From positions 1-40,355 of the IMG/VR virus record IMGVR_UViG_3300025897_000027: DNA of 40,355 nucleotides; one strand, written 5' to 3'. The number at the start of each line of letters is the position of its first letter. Position 1 is the first letter of the stretch. Positions 26,686 through 33,493 of the stretch are shown here, one piece after another. This DNA comes from a virus. A model generated the notes under the pieces. The model had not been told where the DNA came from. It searched no databases and saw only the letters and a program-made list of their open reading frames with translations. Position numbers and translations under genes: made by a program.

Positions 26686-26850
26686 TTATCCTATAAAATG
26701 TTTTGTCCAGGCTATTAGCCCATTAAAATTTAAAGCAACTAAATTCCATTGCTTTCTTGATGCTGTCTGAATCATTACACATATAAAACCTAGTATATAA
26801 AGTTTAGGTTCTAATGTCCATTGTGCTGCTATTAAAAAACCAGCACCCAT
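26686..26850 (-). CDS. Small membrane protein (54 aa) in the RNR operon
   Basis: From the ATG at 26850, 11 bases after the preceding stop, this encodes 54 aa with two hydrophobic stretches (about 1-24 and 35-48). An upstream ATG at 26952 would overlap the previous gene by 90 bases and add a basic, unconserved-looking extension, so the shorter form is preferred. The stop lies 1 base before the nrdA start. The product is not recognised; a Gln-Trp-x-Leu-x-Ala-Leu-Asn-Phe-Asn-Gly pattern is visible near the C-terminus. Confidence 0.5.
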   Translation of the reverse strand: MGAGFLIAAQWTLEPKLYILGFICVMIQTASRKQWNLVALNFNGLIAWTKHFIG

Positions 26851-26860
26851 ATACCCTGCT

Positions 26861-27091
26861 CTAGTCGCTAGTCGCTTCCAAGGGCTCAGCCTTTTCTGTC
26901 TTACTAGACTTCTCAATAACGTCGGCTTTAAGTTTTTTAATCGCTTCATCATAATCTGGCATATTTTTAATTGTTTCTAAAGTTCCTATAGCTAGATCTT
27001 TTATTTGAGCTAGCTCATTAATCATATGTTGAGACACTCTTGTAAGTGCCTCAACTTTGTTTTTCATTTCTATTAATTTATTTTCTTTCAT
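26861..27091 (-). CDS. Small coiled-coil protein in the RNR operon
   Basis: This 76-aa, Lys/Glu-rich protein is predicted to be almost entirely helical with heptad spacing through residues 1-65. Its start overlaps the stop of the oxygenase gene (ATGA), so it is translationally coupled. No Cys pair is visible, so it is not a glutaredoxin or thioredoxin partner for the reductase. Function unknown. Confidence 0.6.
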   Translation of the reverse strand: MKENKLIEMKNKVEALTRVSQHMINELAQIKDLAIGTLETIKNMPDYDEAIKKLKADVIEKSSKTEKAEPLEATSD

Positions 27092-27645
27092 ATATATTTA
27101 TAAAACATTACAATAACTATTCTTTGGTTTTTATATTCATTAGGATATTTACTATGAAAATATTCACAAGGATAAGACAATAGTCTGTTATCCTTATAAC
27201 CAATAACACTGCTTAGTTTCCATTTAGTTTTGTCATTTGAATCTTCTTTAAGTATTCTGTTAAACTCATCACTACTAGATTTAATATACGTGTGACCATA
27301 ATTTTCATGTTCCCAAAAAGCTGTACCATGTAACTTATCTTCATTTGCTTTAACATATAAAACTATAGCTCTATCGGGCTGATCACCATTTATAATAGTA
27401 TCATTATGTATACGCCAATCATTATCTTGACCTAACCTAGCTTCTCTAGCAAAAGATAATATATTTTTTATTTTTCTACCTTCTATCTTTTCTAGTTTAT
27501 CTACTATAAAATTATTAAATTCACTAGGTAGATCTTTAGTCCAAAAAGATTTATCTGGATATTTTATCTCTTCAAATTCATCAACATAGTTTAGCAAAGC
27601 TTTATATAGATTTTTTGGTAAAAAATTATCTTGTATATAAATCAT
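27088..27645 (-). CDS. 2-oxoglutarate-Fe(II) dioxygenase
   Basis: This 185-aa protein has the residues expected of the prolyl-4-hydroxylase-like 2OG-Fe(II) oxygenase fold: His80-x-Asp82 (Fe ligands) after an Arg-Ile strand, distal His164 (Fe ligand) and Arg175 eleven residues later, which would bind 2-oxoglutarate. The length suits the compact P4H/PKHD type common in marine phages. It sits between nrdB (whose TAG stop abuts its ATG) and a small coiled-coil gene, inside the RNR operon. Substrates of phage members are mostly unknown; protein hydroxylation and nucleobase oxidation are both possible. Placement with the reductase and a hydroxymethylase-like gene makes a nucleotide or DNA substrate worth considering, but this is inference. 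Confidence 0.75.
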   Translation of the reverse strand: MIYIQDNFLPKNLYKALLNYVDEFEEIKYPDKSFWTKDLPSEFNNFIVDKLEKIEGRKIKNILSFAREARLGQDNDWRIHNDTIINGDQPDRAIVLYVKANEDKLHGTAFWEHENYGHTYIKSSSDEFNRILKEDSNDKTKWKLSSVIGYKDNRLLSYPCEYFHSKYPNEYKNQRIVIVMFYKYI

Positions 27646-28614
27646 CTACCAAATATCTTCATAATCCTCATTTTCCCCAGCCTTTGAATAATCTGTCGGC
27701 CTAATAGCGAAGAAATCAGTATGAGTGACGCCCCCGGTAAGATGATAAAACCAATCCAAATTAGACGCTGCTTTGTTGTCATACGCAAAATAGCTACCCA
27801 GGTCGACATAACCAAGTTCAACGAGTTTTTCATTTGTTCTCTTTTTTATAAAGTGTTTAAGATCATTAGATGATATACCTTCTATGTCACCCATTTCAAA
27901 CATTTTATCTATATACTTTTCTTCTAGACCAACCATAGTTTCTGCAGCCTTTATAACATCTTCTCTACATAAACTTAGTAATTGATTATCTTCTTCACAC
28001 ATGTGTTTAAACAATTGACAACCCATTTTACTGTGTAAACTTTCATCACGTACAGACCATTTCATTTGTTGACCAATGCCTTTAAGTAAGTTACGCAGCT
28101 GAAATGAATACAGTACAGCAAAAGCAGAGTATAAACTAACTCCTTCAGCAAACGCACTAAACACAGCTAAAGACTTACCAATCTCAATTGTATTATCTCC
28201 AACATATGCTACTAAATTGTCAAATCTTTCTGCTGTAGCAGGTTCATGTAAAAACGCCTCGTAATCTTCTAGCTTTAATGTTTCATTTAAATAACTATAA
28301 GCTACAGCATGAACCGTCTCTTGTGATCCAAACATCATTGCCATTTGCTGGATCTCGTGTTTCGGAAACCATCCAACAACTTTCTGAGTCCAATAATCGG
28401 ACACGGCGCATTCTGTTTGAGCGAACCCAAGTAGAATGTTTCCGACGAGGTTTTTTTCTTTTTCATTAAGTTTTTCATTCCAATCTTTTATATCACTTTG
28501 CATCGATATCTCGGTATGTAACCAAAATGCCTGTGCTTGCTTTAACCAACCCTCAGTATAATACTCAGGATATTCAAACGGTTTGTACGCTACGCGCTCA
28601 TCAAATAATCCCAT
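27646..28614 (-). CDS. nrdB: Class I ribonucleotide reductase, small (beta) subunit
   Basis: This 322-aa ferritin-like protein generates the radical used by NrdA. Metal-ligand positions are Glu68, Glu99, His102, Glu157, Glu191 and His194, and the radical-bearing Tyr106 is in the E-T-x-H-x-x-x-Y arrangement equivalent to E. coli Tyr122. Glu68 lies exactly 31 residues before Glu99, matching the spacing of Asp84 to Glu115 in E. coli, so the usual Asp is replaced by Glu. The acidic C-terminal tail ends in aromatic residues that would dock on NrdA. Its start overlaps the stop of a 48-aa gene (TAATG). The metal type (Fe or Mn) cannot be told from sequence. Confidence 0.95.
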   Translation of the reverse strand: MGLFDERVAYKPFEYPEYYTEGWLKQAQAFWLHTEISMQSDIKDWNEKLNEKEKNLVGNILLGFAQTECAVSDYWTQKVVGWFPKHEIQQMAMMFGSQETVHAVAYSYLNETLKLEDYEAFLHEPATAERFDNLVAYVGDNTIEIGKSLAVFSAFAEGVSLYSAFAVLYSFQLRNLLKGIGQQMKWSVRDESLHSKMGCQLFKHMCEEDNQLLSLCREDVIKAAETMVGLEEKYIDKMFEMGDIEGISSNDLKHFIKKRTNEKLVELGYVDLGSYFAYDNKAASNLDWFYHLTGGVTHTDFFAIRPTDYSKAGENEDYEDIW

Positions 28615-28760
28615 TATCTATATATTTCTAAAGCTATATCAACAAGTGGTAAATATAATACGTATGTTGTTTGTTCTAGTTCTTCATAAGTTCTAATACC
28701 TATTAGTATTCCAGGGTAAAACCCTAGTGATAAGCTCCAATCTTTAATCTCATTTGCCAT
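28614..28760 (-). CDS. Small conserved-looking protein (48 aa) before nrdB
   Basis: A 48-aa frame starts at 28760 and its stop shares a base with the nrdB ATG (TAATG). It has an Asp-Trp-Ser-Leu-Ser-Leu start, a Tyr-Pro-Gly-Ile-Leu-Ile-Gly-Ile-Arg-Thr-Tyr-Glu-Glu middle and a C-terminal hydrophobic Leu-Pro-Leu-Val-Asp-Ile stretch. Small proteins of this pattern are, as far as I remember, found in other phages, but no function is known. The tight coupling on both sides supports a real gene. Confidence 0.6.
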   Translation of the reverse strand: MANEIKDWSLSLGFYPGILIGIRTYEELEQTTYVLYLPLVDIALEIYR

Positions 28761-28926
28761 ATACTTTTATTCCATATTTATTTTGTATCTCTACAAGCTC
28801 TTTGTAGATTATTTTATTTCTATTTTCAAAACTCCACTTCCACCATGTATCGATTTTTCTTTCAGCATACTTTTGTCTAGCTATTCTTTTAGCTTCGAAA
28901 GGATTAACCTTACTGTCTCGTCGCAT
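28750..28926 (-). CDS. Small basic protein (58 aa)
   Basis: This frame starts at 28926, inside the end of the resolvase gene (46-base overlap), and ends 11 bases into the following 48-aa gene. It encodes a basic helical protein with a Trp-Trp-Lys-Trp-Ser-Phe-Glu-Asn-Arg-Asn cluster (about 28-37). Overlap with both neighbours and the absence of other use for this DNA support it being real; function unknown. Confidence 0.55.
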   Translation of the reverse strand: MRRDSKVNPFEAKRIARQKYAERKIDTWWKWSFENRNKIIYKELVEIQNKYGIKVYGK

Positions 28927-29336
28927 TCTTTATGATTTTGTGGTTTATATAATGTAAGTGGTCCTAATCTTCTTTCGGTTATAAGCTTTTTAAATAACTT
29001 CCATCTTAATGGAAATGATTCGTTAGCTCTACCTTTAGTTTCGATTATAAAACCCTTACCTACAAAGTCAGGTGTATATTTTATATTCAGTATCTTTTTA
29101 TTACCTCTGTTTTTGTATTCTCCTTTACCATTACTACATCTTTCATATGCCTCAAAAGGAAAATCAAATGCTTCTGACAATTCAAAAGTCTGACCTTCGT
29201 ATAAAGCTGTTATCTTAGCTTTACGTAATGCCATATACATATAACGTTCTAAACCAGACGCGAAGTTGATCCCATCATATGAGATCTTCTTCGACTGAAC
29301 TGGTCCCTTTTTTCTTTTATAAGATTTCTTCTTCAT
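28881..29336 (-). CDS. T7 endonuclease I-like Holliday junction resolvase
   Basis: This 151-aa protein matches the pattern of T7 gp3 (endonuclease I): Ser-Gly-Leu-Glu30, Tyr-Thr-Pro-Asp90-Phe and Ile-Glu99-Thr-Lys101-Gly, giving the PD-(D/E)xK catalytic set Glu30, Asp90, Glu99 and Lys101 in the same order and context as the T7 enzyme. T7 gp3 cuts branched DNA, clears Holliday junctions before packaging and helps degrade host DNA. The basic N-terminus (residues 1-18) would help DNA binding. It overlaps the upstream pyrophosphohydrolase gene by 20 bases. Confidence 0.85.
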   Translation of the reverse strand: MKKKSYKRKKGPVQSKKISYDGINFASGLERYMYMALRKAKITALYEGQTFELSEAFDFPFEAYERCSNGKGEYKNRGNKKILNIKYTPDFVGKGFIIETKGRANESFPLRWKLFKKLITERRLGPLTLYKPQNHKECDETVRLILSKLKE

Positions 29337-29628
29337 TTACTTCTATATGATAATGCTCTCCATCGTTACCGTTTTGACCTATAATATTTATACGGTTCAA
29401 CATAGCTTCTTCTATCTCATCTCTCAAACAATGTTTAGCTGATTCAAGATACAGTATTGCATCCATTAGTTCTTCTTGTACATCAATAATAAATCTATTG
29501 AGATCCTTCTTTTGACCTTCTATTTCTTGCATCATTGTAGCTCCATATTTCTTTTGACCTATTAAGCTACGTTCGTCCATCTTCCTTAGTACGTTTTGTA
29601 CTATCTTGTCTTTAGTTTTAATCTGCAT
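29317..29628 (-). CDS. All-alpha NTP pyrophosphohydrolase (MazG-like)
   Basis: This 103-aa helical protein has the pattern Gly-Gln-Lys-Lys-Tyr-Gly (about 24-29) followed by Asp42 and Glu52-Glu53-x-x-Asp56-Ala, typical of small phage dNTP/NTP pyrophosphohydrolases of the MazG-like superfamily. These enzymes release pyrophosphate from nucleotides and, in phages, shape the nucleotide pool or clear a non-standard dNTP. The C-terminal tail (about 82-103) is acidic and His-containing. It overlaps the adjacent GIY-YIG/MazG fusion gene by 11 bases, so two such enzymes are encoded side by side. Confidence 0.65.
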   Translation of the reverse strand: MQIKTKDKIVQNVLRKMDERSLIGQKKYGATMMQEIEGQKKDLNRFIIDVQEELMDAILYLESAKHCLRDEIEEAMLNRINIIGQNGNDGEHYHIEVNEEEIL

Positions 29629-30394
29629 CTTTTACGAATGTTCCGTTAATCATTTTACCTGTTCTACCTGCTATAACTTTATAAGCTTCATCAATACAAT
29701 ATTCTATATCATATCCTTCTAGGTGAGCTAAATTAGTTAATACAACAACTATATCACCTATAGCATCTATTATTTCTGGTTTATCATTTTTAAGTAATGC
29801 TTTAGCAAGCTCACCAGCTTCTTCTTGTAATTTAACATATTGTGTATGTGAATTACCTTCGTTATATAAGCCTCTTGTAGCTGCCCAGTTACGTATTAAA
29901 TCAAATCTTTCACAGTCTTTATTGTTTTTTAAACAACTTTCTACATTGTCTTTTGGATTAAAGAAAGCTTCATAAAAAGCTTTGTTGTAGATATAACATC
30001 TATCTTTATTGTACATTGATGTCTTAACATTTGCCATTATCCATCTTGTATTCTCTTTTGTTATTTTAAACTGGCCGAATTCTGTATTCCAAGTTAAACC
30101 TAGATTATCCATTAGTCTTCCTTTTAATTTACTAGTCGGACAGGGAAATGTTGAGGTTTGTTCTGTTGCGTTTATTTTCATTTTATTAAATAAGTTTTTA
30201 TATAATTTTCTATCGACCTTATAGCCGTAAGACTTTTGAAGTTCTATTTCACGGTCTGATATATAATCTATATCTTCTGACTGTTCAAGAACTTCATACT
30301 CATTCTCCTTATAGCCTTGTATAAGGGAAACTCTACTACTAAGATCACGTGTAACACCGATCTTTTTACCTGGTATGTGGTATAAATAATACAT
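29618..30394 (-). CDS. Fusion of a GIY-YIG nuclease-like domain with a MazG-like domain
   Basis: In this 258-aa protein residues 1-55 look like a GIY-YIG nuclease: a Tyr-Leu-Tyr strand at 3-5, a Lys-Ile-Gly strand at 11-13, Arg21 in the following helix and Glu49 in an Arg-Glu-Ile-Glu helix. The first motif is Y-L-Y and the second K-I-G, so the tyrosines are partly changed. Residues about 80-165 are an unassigned middle domain with two Cys. The C-terminus is a MazG-type pyrophosphohydrolase with Glu191-Glu192-x-x-Glu195 and Glu207-x-x-Asp210-x-x-x-Asp214. Stop and start of the two neighbours are close (11-base overlap downstream). A link between DNA cleavage and nucleotide sanitation is possible; the natural substrate is unknown. 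Confidence 0.65.
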   Translation of the reverse strand: MYYLYHIPGKKIGVTRDLSSRVSLIQGYKENEYEVLEQSEDIDYISDREIELQKSYGYKVDRKLYKNLFNKMKINATEQTSTFPCPTSKLKGRLMDNLGLTWNTEFGQFKITKENTRWIMANVKTSMYNKDRCYIYNKAFYEAFFNPKDNVESCLKNNKDCERFDLIRNWAATRGLYNEGNSHTQYVKLQEEAGELAKALLKNDKPEIIDAIGDIVVVLTNLAHLEGYDIEYCIDEAYKVIAGRTGKMINGTFVKDAD

Positions 30395-30402
30395 AATTTA
30401 TC

Positions 30403-31044
30403 TTAAAGTTTATTATTATATAAATGCATATTATGTGCGTGATGATAATACCATCCGACGTCTATAGACAGTCTGTCTGCAATCATTTTTTGTAACGATG
30501 AAAATTGATACTGATCATTACAGAAACCGTACCAGATGTCATTAGAACGCATATAAACAGACATACATAATTTATTATTAATTATTGTAAATTGTATTGC
30601 ATATGTGCATGGGGTATCTTTACTGTATTTATTATACTCTTTGCAGTCGTATATACTTATAGCGGCGTGTCTAGTATCAGGATTATCTTTTAACTTAGCT
30701 ATAACATAATCAATTTGATTATTACGCTGCCATTGATAACCATAATTACTATTTACATTACCATTACTATCAGCCATACGTTCCCATATAGGTGGTATCT
30801 TACCATATAATTGACCTAACTTAATTATATTAGGATCACCGGATAAATACCATTGCCATTCAGCTTCAGCATACTCAAGACTCCACTTACGTTCTCTGTT
30901 TTTAATATGATTATCAAGTGGATCTTCTATAGTAAAACCAACGTTAAATAAAGCTTTAGTATCACCAAAGTCTATACCTTCAACTCGTAATTCATGTAGT
31001 ATACAGTTGAATGCTTCGTTTGCATGTAAAAATTTAGTTCGCAT
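30403..31044 (-). CDS. Thymidylate synthase/dCMP hydroxymethylase-fold enzyme, hydroxymethylase-like active site
   Basis: From the ATG at 31044 (11-base overlap with the gene before; a longer start at 31101 would overlap 68 bases) this is 213 aa. With this start the key residues fall on E. coli thymidylate synthase numbering without a gap: Cys146 (nucleophile, Asp-Thr-Pro-Cys), Arg166, Asp169, position 177 and His207/Tyr209. Position 177, Asn in thymidylate synthases and the determinant for dUMP, is Asp, as in T4 dCMP hydroxymethylase. His147 is replaced by Thr. The protein ends just after the His-Leu-Tyr motif, lacking the last ~50 residues of bacterial enzymes. It probably adds a one-carbon unit to dCMP or a related pyrimidine nucleotide; the product is uncertain. 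Confidence 0.75.
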   Translation of the reverse strand: MRTKFLHANEAFNCILHELRVEGIDFGDTKALFNVGFTIEDPLDNHIKNRERKWSLEYAEAEWQWYLSGDPNIIKLGQLYGKIPPIWERMADSNGNVNSNYGYQWQRNNQIDYVIAKLKDNPDTRHAAISIYDCKEYNKYSKDTPCTYAIQFTIINNKLCMSVYMRSNDIWYGFCNDQYQFSSLQKMIADRLSIDVGWYYHHAHNMHLYNNKL

Positions 31045-31276
31045 ATTTTTTATAATAATATTTATAGTATTCAAATATTTTCTCCCATAATTCTTTTTCA
31101 TTAAAAAATTTAGGGGATCTGTTTACTTTTCCATTTATCTCTATATCTATATACCATGATACAAAGTTTTCTTTACAATAAGGTGATATATATATTCCAT
31201 TATTTATACACCACCTGTATGCCTCGAAATCTTTTTTATCATAAGAGTATATTTCTTTTTGTTTCTTTTTTCTCAT
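31034..31276 (-). CDS. Small basic aromatic protein (80 aa)
   Basis: The preferred start is the ATG at 31276, whose first base is shared with the primase stop (TAATG); an ATG at 31285 is an alternative. The 80-aa product is basic at the N-terminus, then has a beta-rich middle with Tyr-Ile-Asp-Ile-Glu-Ile-Asn-Gly and a Lys/Phe/Tyr-rich helical end. No known family is recognised. It lies between the primase-helicase and the hydroxymethylase-like gene. Confidence 0.6.
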   Translation of the reverse strand: MRKKKQKEIYSYDKKDFEAYRWCINNGIYISPYCKENFVSWYIDIEINGKVNRSPKFFNEKELWEKIFEYYKYYYKKYAN

Positions 31277-32994
31277 TATTCCCAAGGCATAGGATCATTA
31301 TCACTTATTGTTTCGTGCGGTATAAAACAACCTGATTTTGGCTCCCATTTAAAATGTGCTTCAGCTCCGTTTTCACCAAGATTTTGAAATTTAACTTTTA
31401 GCACCTTGGCTTTAACAGTTTTTTGTTCATAATTTCTATGAACCAATATACCATGATAACTAGCATCATACCATTCGCCACCACCCTTTATATTATACAT
31501 GGTTGGTTCTTCCATTTTACCATCTTTATCTTTGTACATTTTAGTTGGGTGTGCAACAACAAACACTAATACATCATACTTCTTAGCAAAAACTTCAATT
31601 TTAGTTAGATATTCCATTGTGTAGCGATTAACGTCTTCTGTTTTAGAATCAACATCTCTAACTTTATTAAAAGGGTCAATGACTAAACATTTAATACCTT
31701 TACGTTTCACTAACTCTGCACCTTTACGTAATACAGATTCTAATGTATAACGCTCCATATCAATATGAAAATAATTACTATTACAATGGTCTGCTATTTG
31801 ATTCCATCTATCACCACCAATATCATCTCTAGTAGGCATTCCTTCCCACGTTTTACGCATTAACTTGTGAGCATGTAAATACGTTGGCGCATTCTCTGGC
31901 GAAGCAAAAGCCGTCTTCCAACCGTAGTTACGATTATACCCGACAACCATTTGGTCAACGAAGTCTGATTTACCTGAACTAGGGATACCAGTGACAGTAA
32001 TAAATTGACCGGTGTAAGTAGAAAATATGTCATCAAAATTCTCAAGGCCAACTTGATATCCTTTCTTAAAGCCATTACGAACAAAGTCAGTAACTTCATC
32101 TTCAATATCTCTGAATGTCGTAACATTTTCAAGTGGTACGGGTCTCGCTCCGGTAATACGCTGAACCAGCTTTTGTTTTCCATATTTTAATAAGTATTCA
32201 TTCGCATCTTTACAGTCATCAAAAGACGCTAAGTAACAAACTTCAGCTCCAAGTCTACGGACTAATTCTGATTGTAATGCTTGCCCTGCTTCGTCTGAAT
32301 CAACTGCTAGTATTATTTTTTCTTTGTCTTCAAAATAGTCTATACAATTATCAAGATAATCTAGATTATTAGAATTTAATGTAGCACCGTTAGGTACAGA
32401 TATACTATTAGGTATACCAGCCTCGTGTAATGCTAACACATCCATCTCTCCTTCTGTTATAATACAGTATTCATAACCTACAATACTATTAATATTATAA
32501 AATACTTTTTCAGCTCCTTTGTATAATTTAAAATTCTTACGACCATCTCTGTATTTAACATTTATAAGTTGATCGCCCATAAAGTAATTAAACTTTATAG
32601 TATTCTCGGTCCTACCGGTTTGCGGCATATACTCAGCACCCTCATCGACATTTAAGTCGACAAGAGTTTGAGCTGATATACCTCTTGTTTCAAACCATTT
32701 AATTACTTTATCACTTAAAAACTCTGGTTTTTCAGGATCAGCTTTAACAACTGGTCTTACATATTCTTTTTCACTAGCACCTTTACGTTGATAAGTGTGT
32801 AACTGAAATGAGGTGTTACAATTGTGACAAGTACCGAGACCCCGTTCCCAATCATAAGACGCACATTTCGCTTTTTGATTCTTGGGTTTTCTATCGTGAG
32901 AACAAAGAGGGCATATACCCTGCTTTTTTCCCTCTTCAAGCTTATGTTGATTGAATTCATCAATCAAAAATCCATTGATCTCTGTTGTCTGCAT
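31276..32994 (-). CDS. Bifunctional primase-helicase, T7 gp4-like
   Basis: This 572-aa protein combines a zinc-binding domain (Cys28, Cys31, Cys56, Cys59), a TOPRIM primase domain (Glu181-x-Glu183 and Asp232-x-Asp234), and a DnaB/RecA-type helicase with Walker A at Gly336 to Ser343 (Lys342), a Walker B strand in Cys-Leu-Val-Ile-Asp-Pro (about 430-440) and a helicase motif ending in Val-Val-Ala-His-Pro-Thr. The order and length equal T7 gp4, which unwinds the fork and primes lagging-strand synthesis. No T7-type DNA polymerase or RNA polymerase occurs in the window; the polymerase must lie outside it. It lies 10 bases from the SSB gene. Confidence 0.93.
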   Translation of the reverse strand: MQTTEINGFLIDEFNQHKLEEGKKQGICPLCSHDRKPKNQKAKCASYDWERGLGTCHNCNTSFQLHTYQRKGASEKEYVRPVVKADPEKPEFLSDKVIKWFETRGISAQTLVDLNVDEGAEYMPQTGRTENTIKFNYFMGDQLINVKYRDGRKNFKLYKGAEKVFYNINSIVGYEYCIITEGEMDVLALHEAGIPNSISVPNGATLNSNNLDYLDNCIDYFEDKEKIILAVDSDEAGQALQSELVRRLGAEVCYLASFDDCKDANEYLLKYGKQKLVQRITGARPVPLENVTTFRDIEDEVTDFVRNGFKKGYQVGLENFDDIFSTYTGQFITVTGIPSSGKSDFVDQMVVGYNRNYGWKTAFASPENAPTYLHAHKLMRKTWEGMPTRDDIGGDRWNQIADHCNSNYFHIDMERYTLESVLRKGAELVKRKGIKCLVIDPFNKVRDVDSKTEDVNRYTMEYLTKIEVFAKKYDVLVFVVAHPTKMYKDKDGKMEEPTMYNIKGGGEWYDASYHGILVHRNYEQKTVKAKVLKVKFQNLGENGAEAHFKWEPKSGCFIPHETISDNDPMPWE

Positions 32995-33004
32995 TTAATT
33001 TAAT

Positions 33005-33313
33005 TTAAAATGGTAAATCATCTGCCGGTTGAGCTACCGGTTGAGCTTGTTGTGGTTGATCTGTTCTAGGAGCAGCGGCTACGTTATCACCGTTGGTCCA
33101 AACGACTTTAACATTACCTAAGTAAGTTTTAGCTACTTTAGCTTCACGTTCTTCTTTCGATTGTTCGACAACAACAGGACCTTGATTACCGAATTGATCT
33201 ACTTCGTCGTTTAAGGTTATTGTTATTGGTAAGTATTTACCTTTTTTACCTACATATATTTTATCTTTAGGTATTTCATTAAGGTTAATACTAGCTTTTA
33301 TTATACTAGCCAT
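33005..33313 (-). CDS. Single-stranded DNA-binding protein
   Basis: This 102-aa protein has a short beta-rich body (about 1-75) with Ile-Tyr-Val-Gly-Lys-Lys-Gly-Lys-Tyr, then a Pro/Gln-rich flexible linker and a C-terminal Asp-Asp-Leu-Pro-Phe. That acidic tip ending in Pro-Phe is the hallmark of SSB proteins, used to recruit partners. It is short for an OB-fold SSB (bacterial ones about 170 aa), typical of compact phage versions. Neighbours (primase-helicase downstream; recombinase and exonuclease upstream) agree with a fork and recombination role. Confidence 0.8.
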   Translation of the reverse strand: MASIIKASINLNEIPKDKIYVGKKGKYLPITITLNDEVDQFGNQGPVVVEQSKEEREAKVAKTYLGNVKVVWTNGDNVAAAPRTDQPQQAQPVAQPADDLPF

Positions 33314-33314
33314 A

Positions 33315-33491
33315 TTAATATTGATTTACTTGGTTAAACATTCTTGTTATTTGCTCTTTTGTAGCACCTGAATTTCTTCGTAAGTTATCTACTGCTTTAG
33401 TATGGTTTTGATTAGTATAAAAATTATCTATACTTGTGTTAATTCCTGATACTGTACATACTCTTGTTTGGGTTTTTCTGGTTCTTGCCAT
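33315..33491 (-). CDS. Small basic protein (58 aa) before SSB
   Basis: This frame starts at 33491, 2 bases after the stop of the exonuclease gene, and ends 1 base before the SSB start. The product has a basic N-terminus, one Cys (residue 12) in a Val-Cys-Thr-Val-Ser-Gly stretch, a middle Asn-Phe-Tyr-Thr-Asn and a C-terminal helix with Leu-Arg-Arg-Asn-Ser-Gly-Ala-Thr-Lys-Glu-Gln. I recall similar small proteins in Bacteroidota phages. Exact fit between neighbours supports it. Confidence 0.65.
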   Translation of the reverse strand: MARTRKTQTRVCTVSGINTSIDNFYTNQNHTKAVDNLRRNSGATKEQITRMFNQVNQY

Positions 33492-33493
33492 AA

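Noticed and set aside
26851-26952. Longer N-terminus for the 54-aa membrane protein
   Set aside because: It would overlap the coiled-coil gene by 90 bases; the ATG at 26850 gives normal spacing.
30403-31101. 232-aa version of the hydroxymethylase-like gene
   Set aside because: The extra 19 residues overlap the previous gene by 68 bases and are Lys/Ile/Asn-rich; the shorter form places catalytic residues on standard numbering.
31860-32183. 107-aa frame inside the primase-helicase gene
   Set aside because: An out-of-frame shadow of the helicase coding region.
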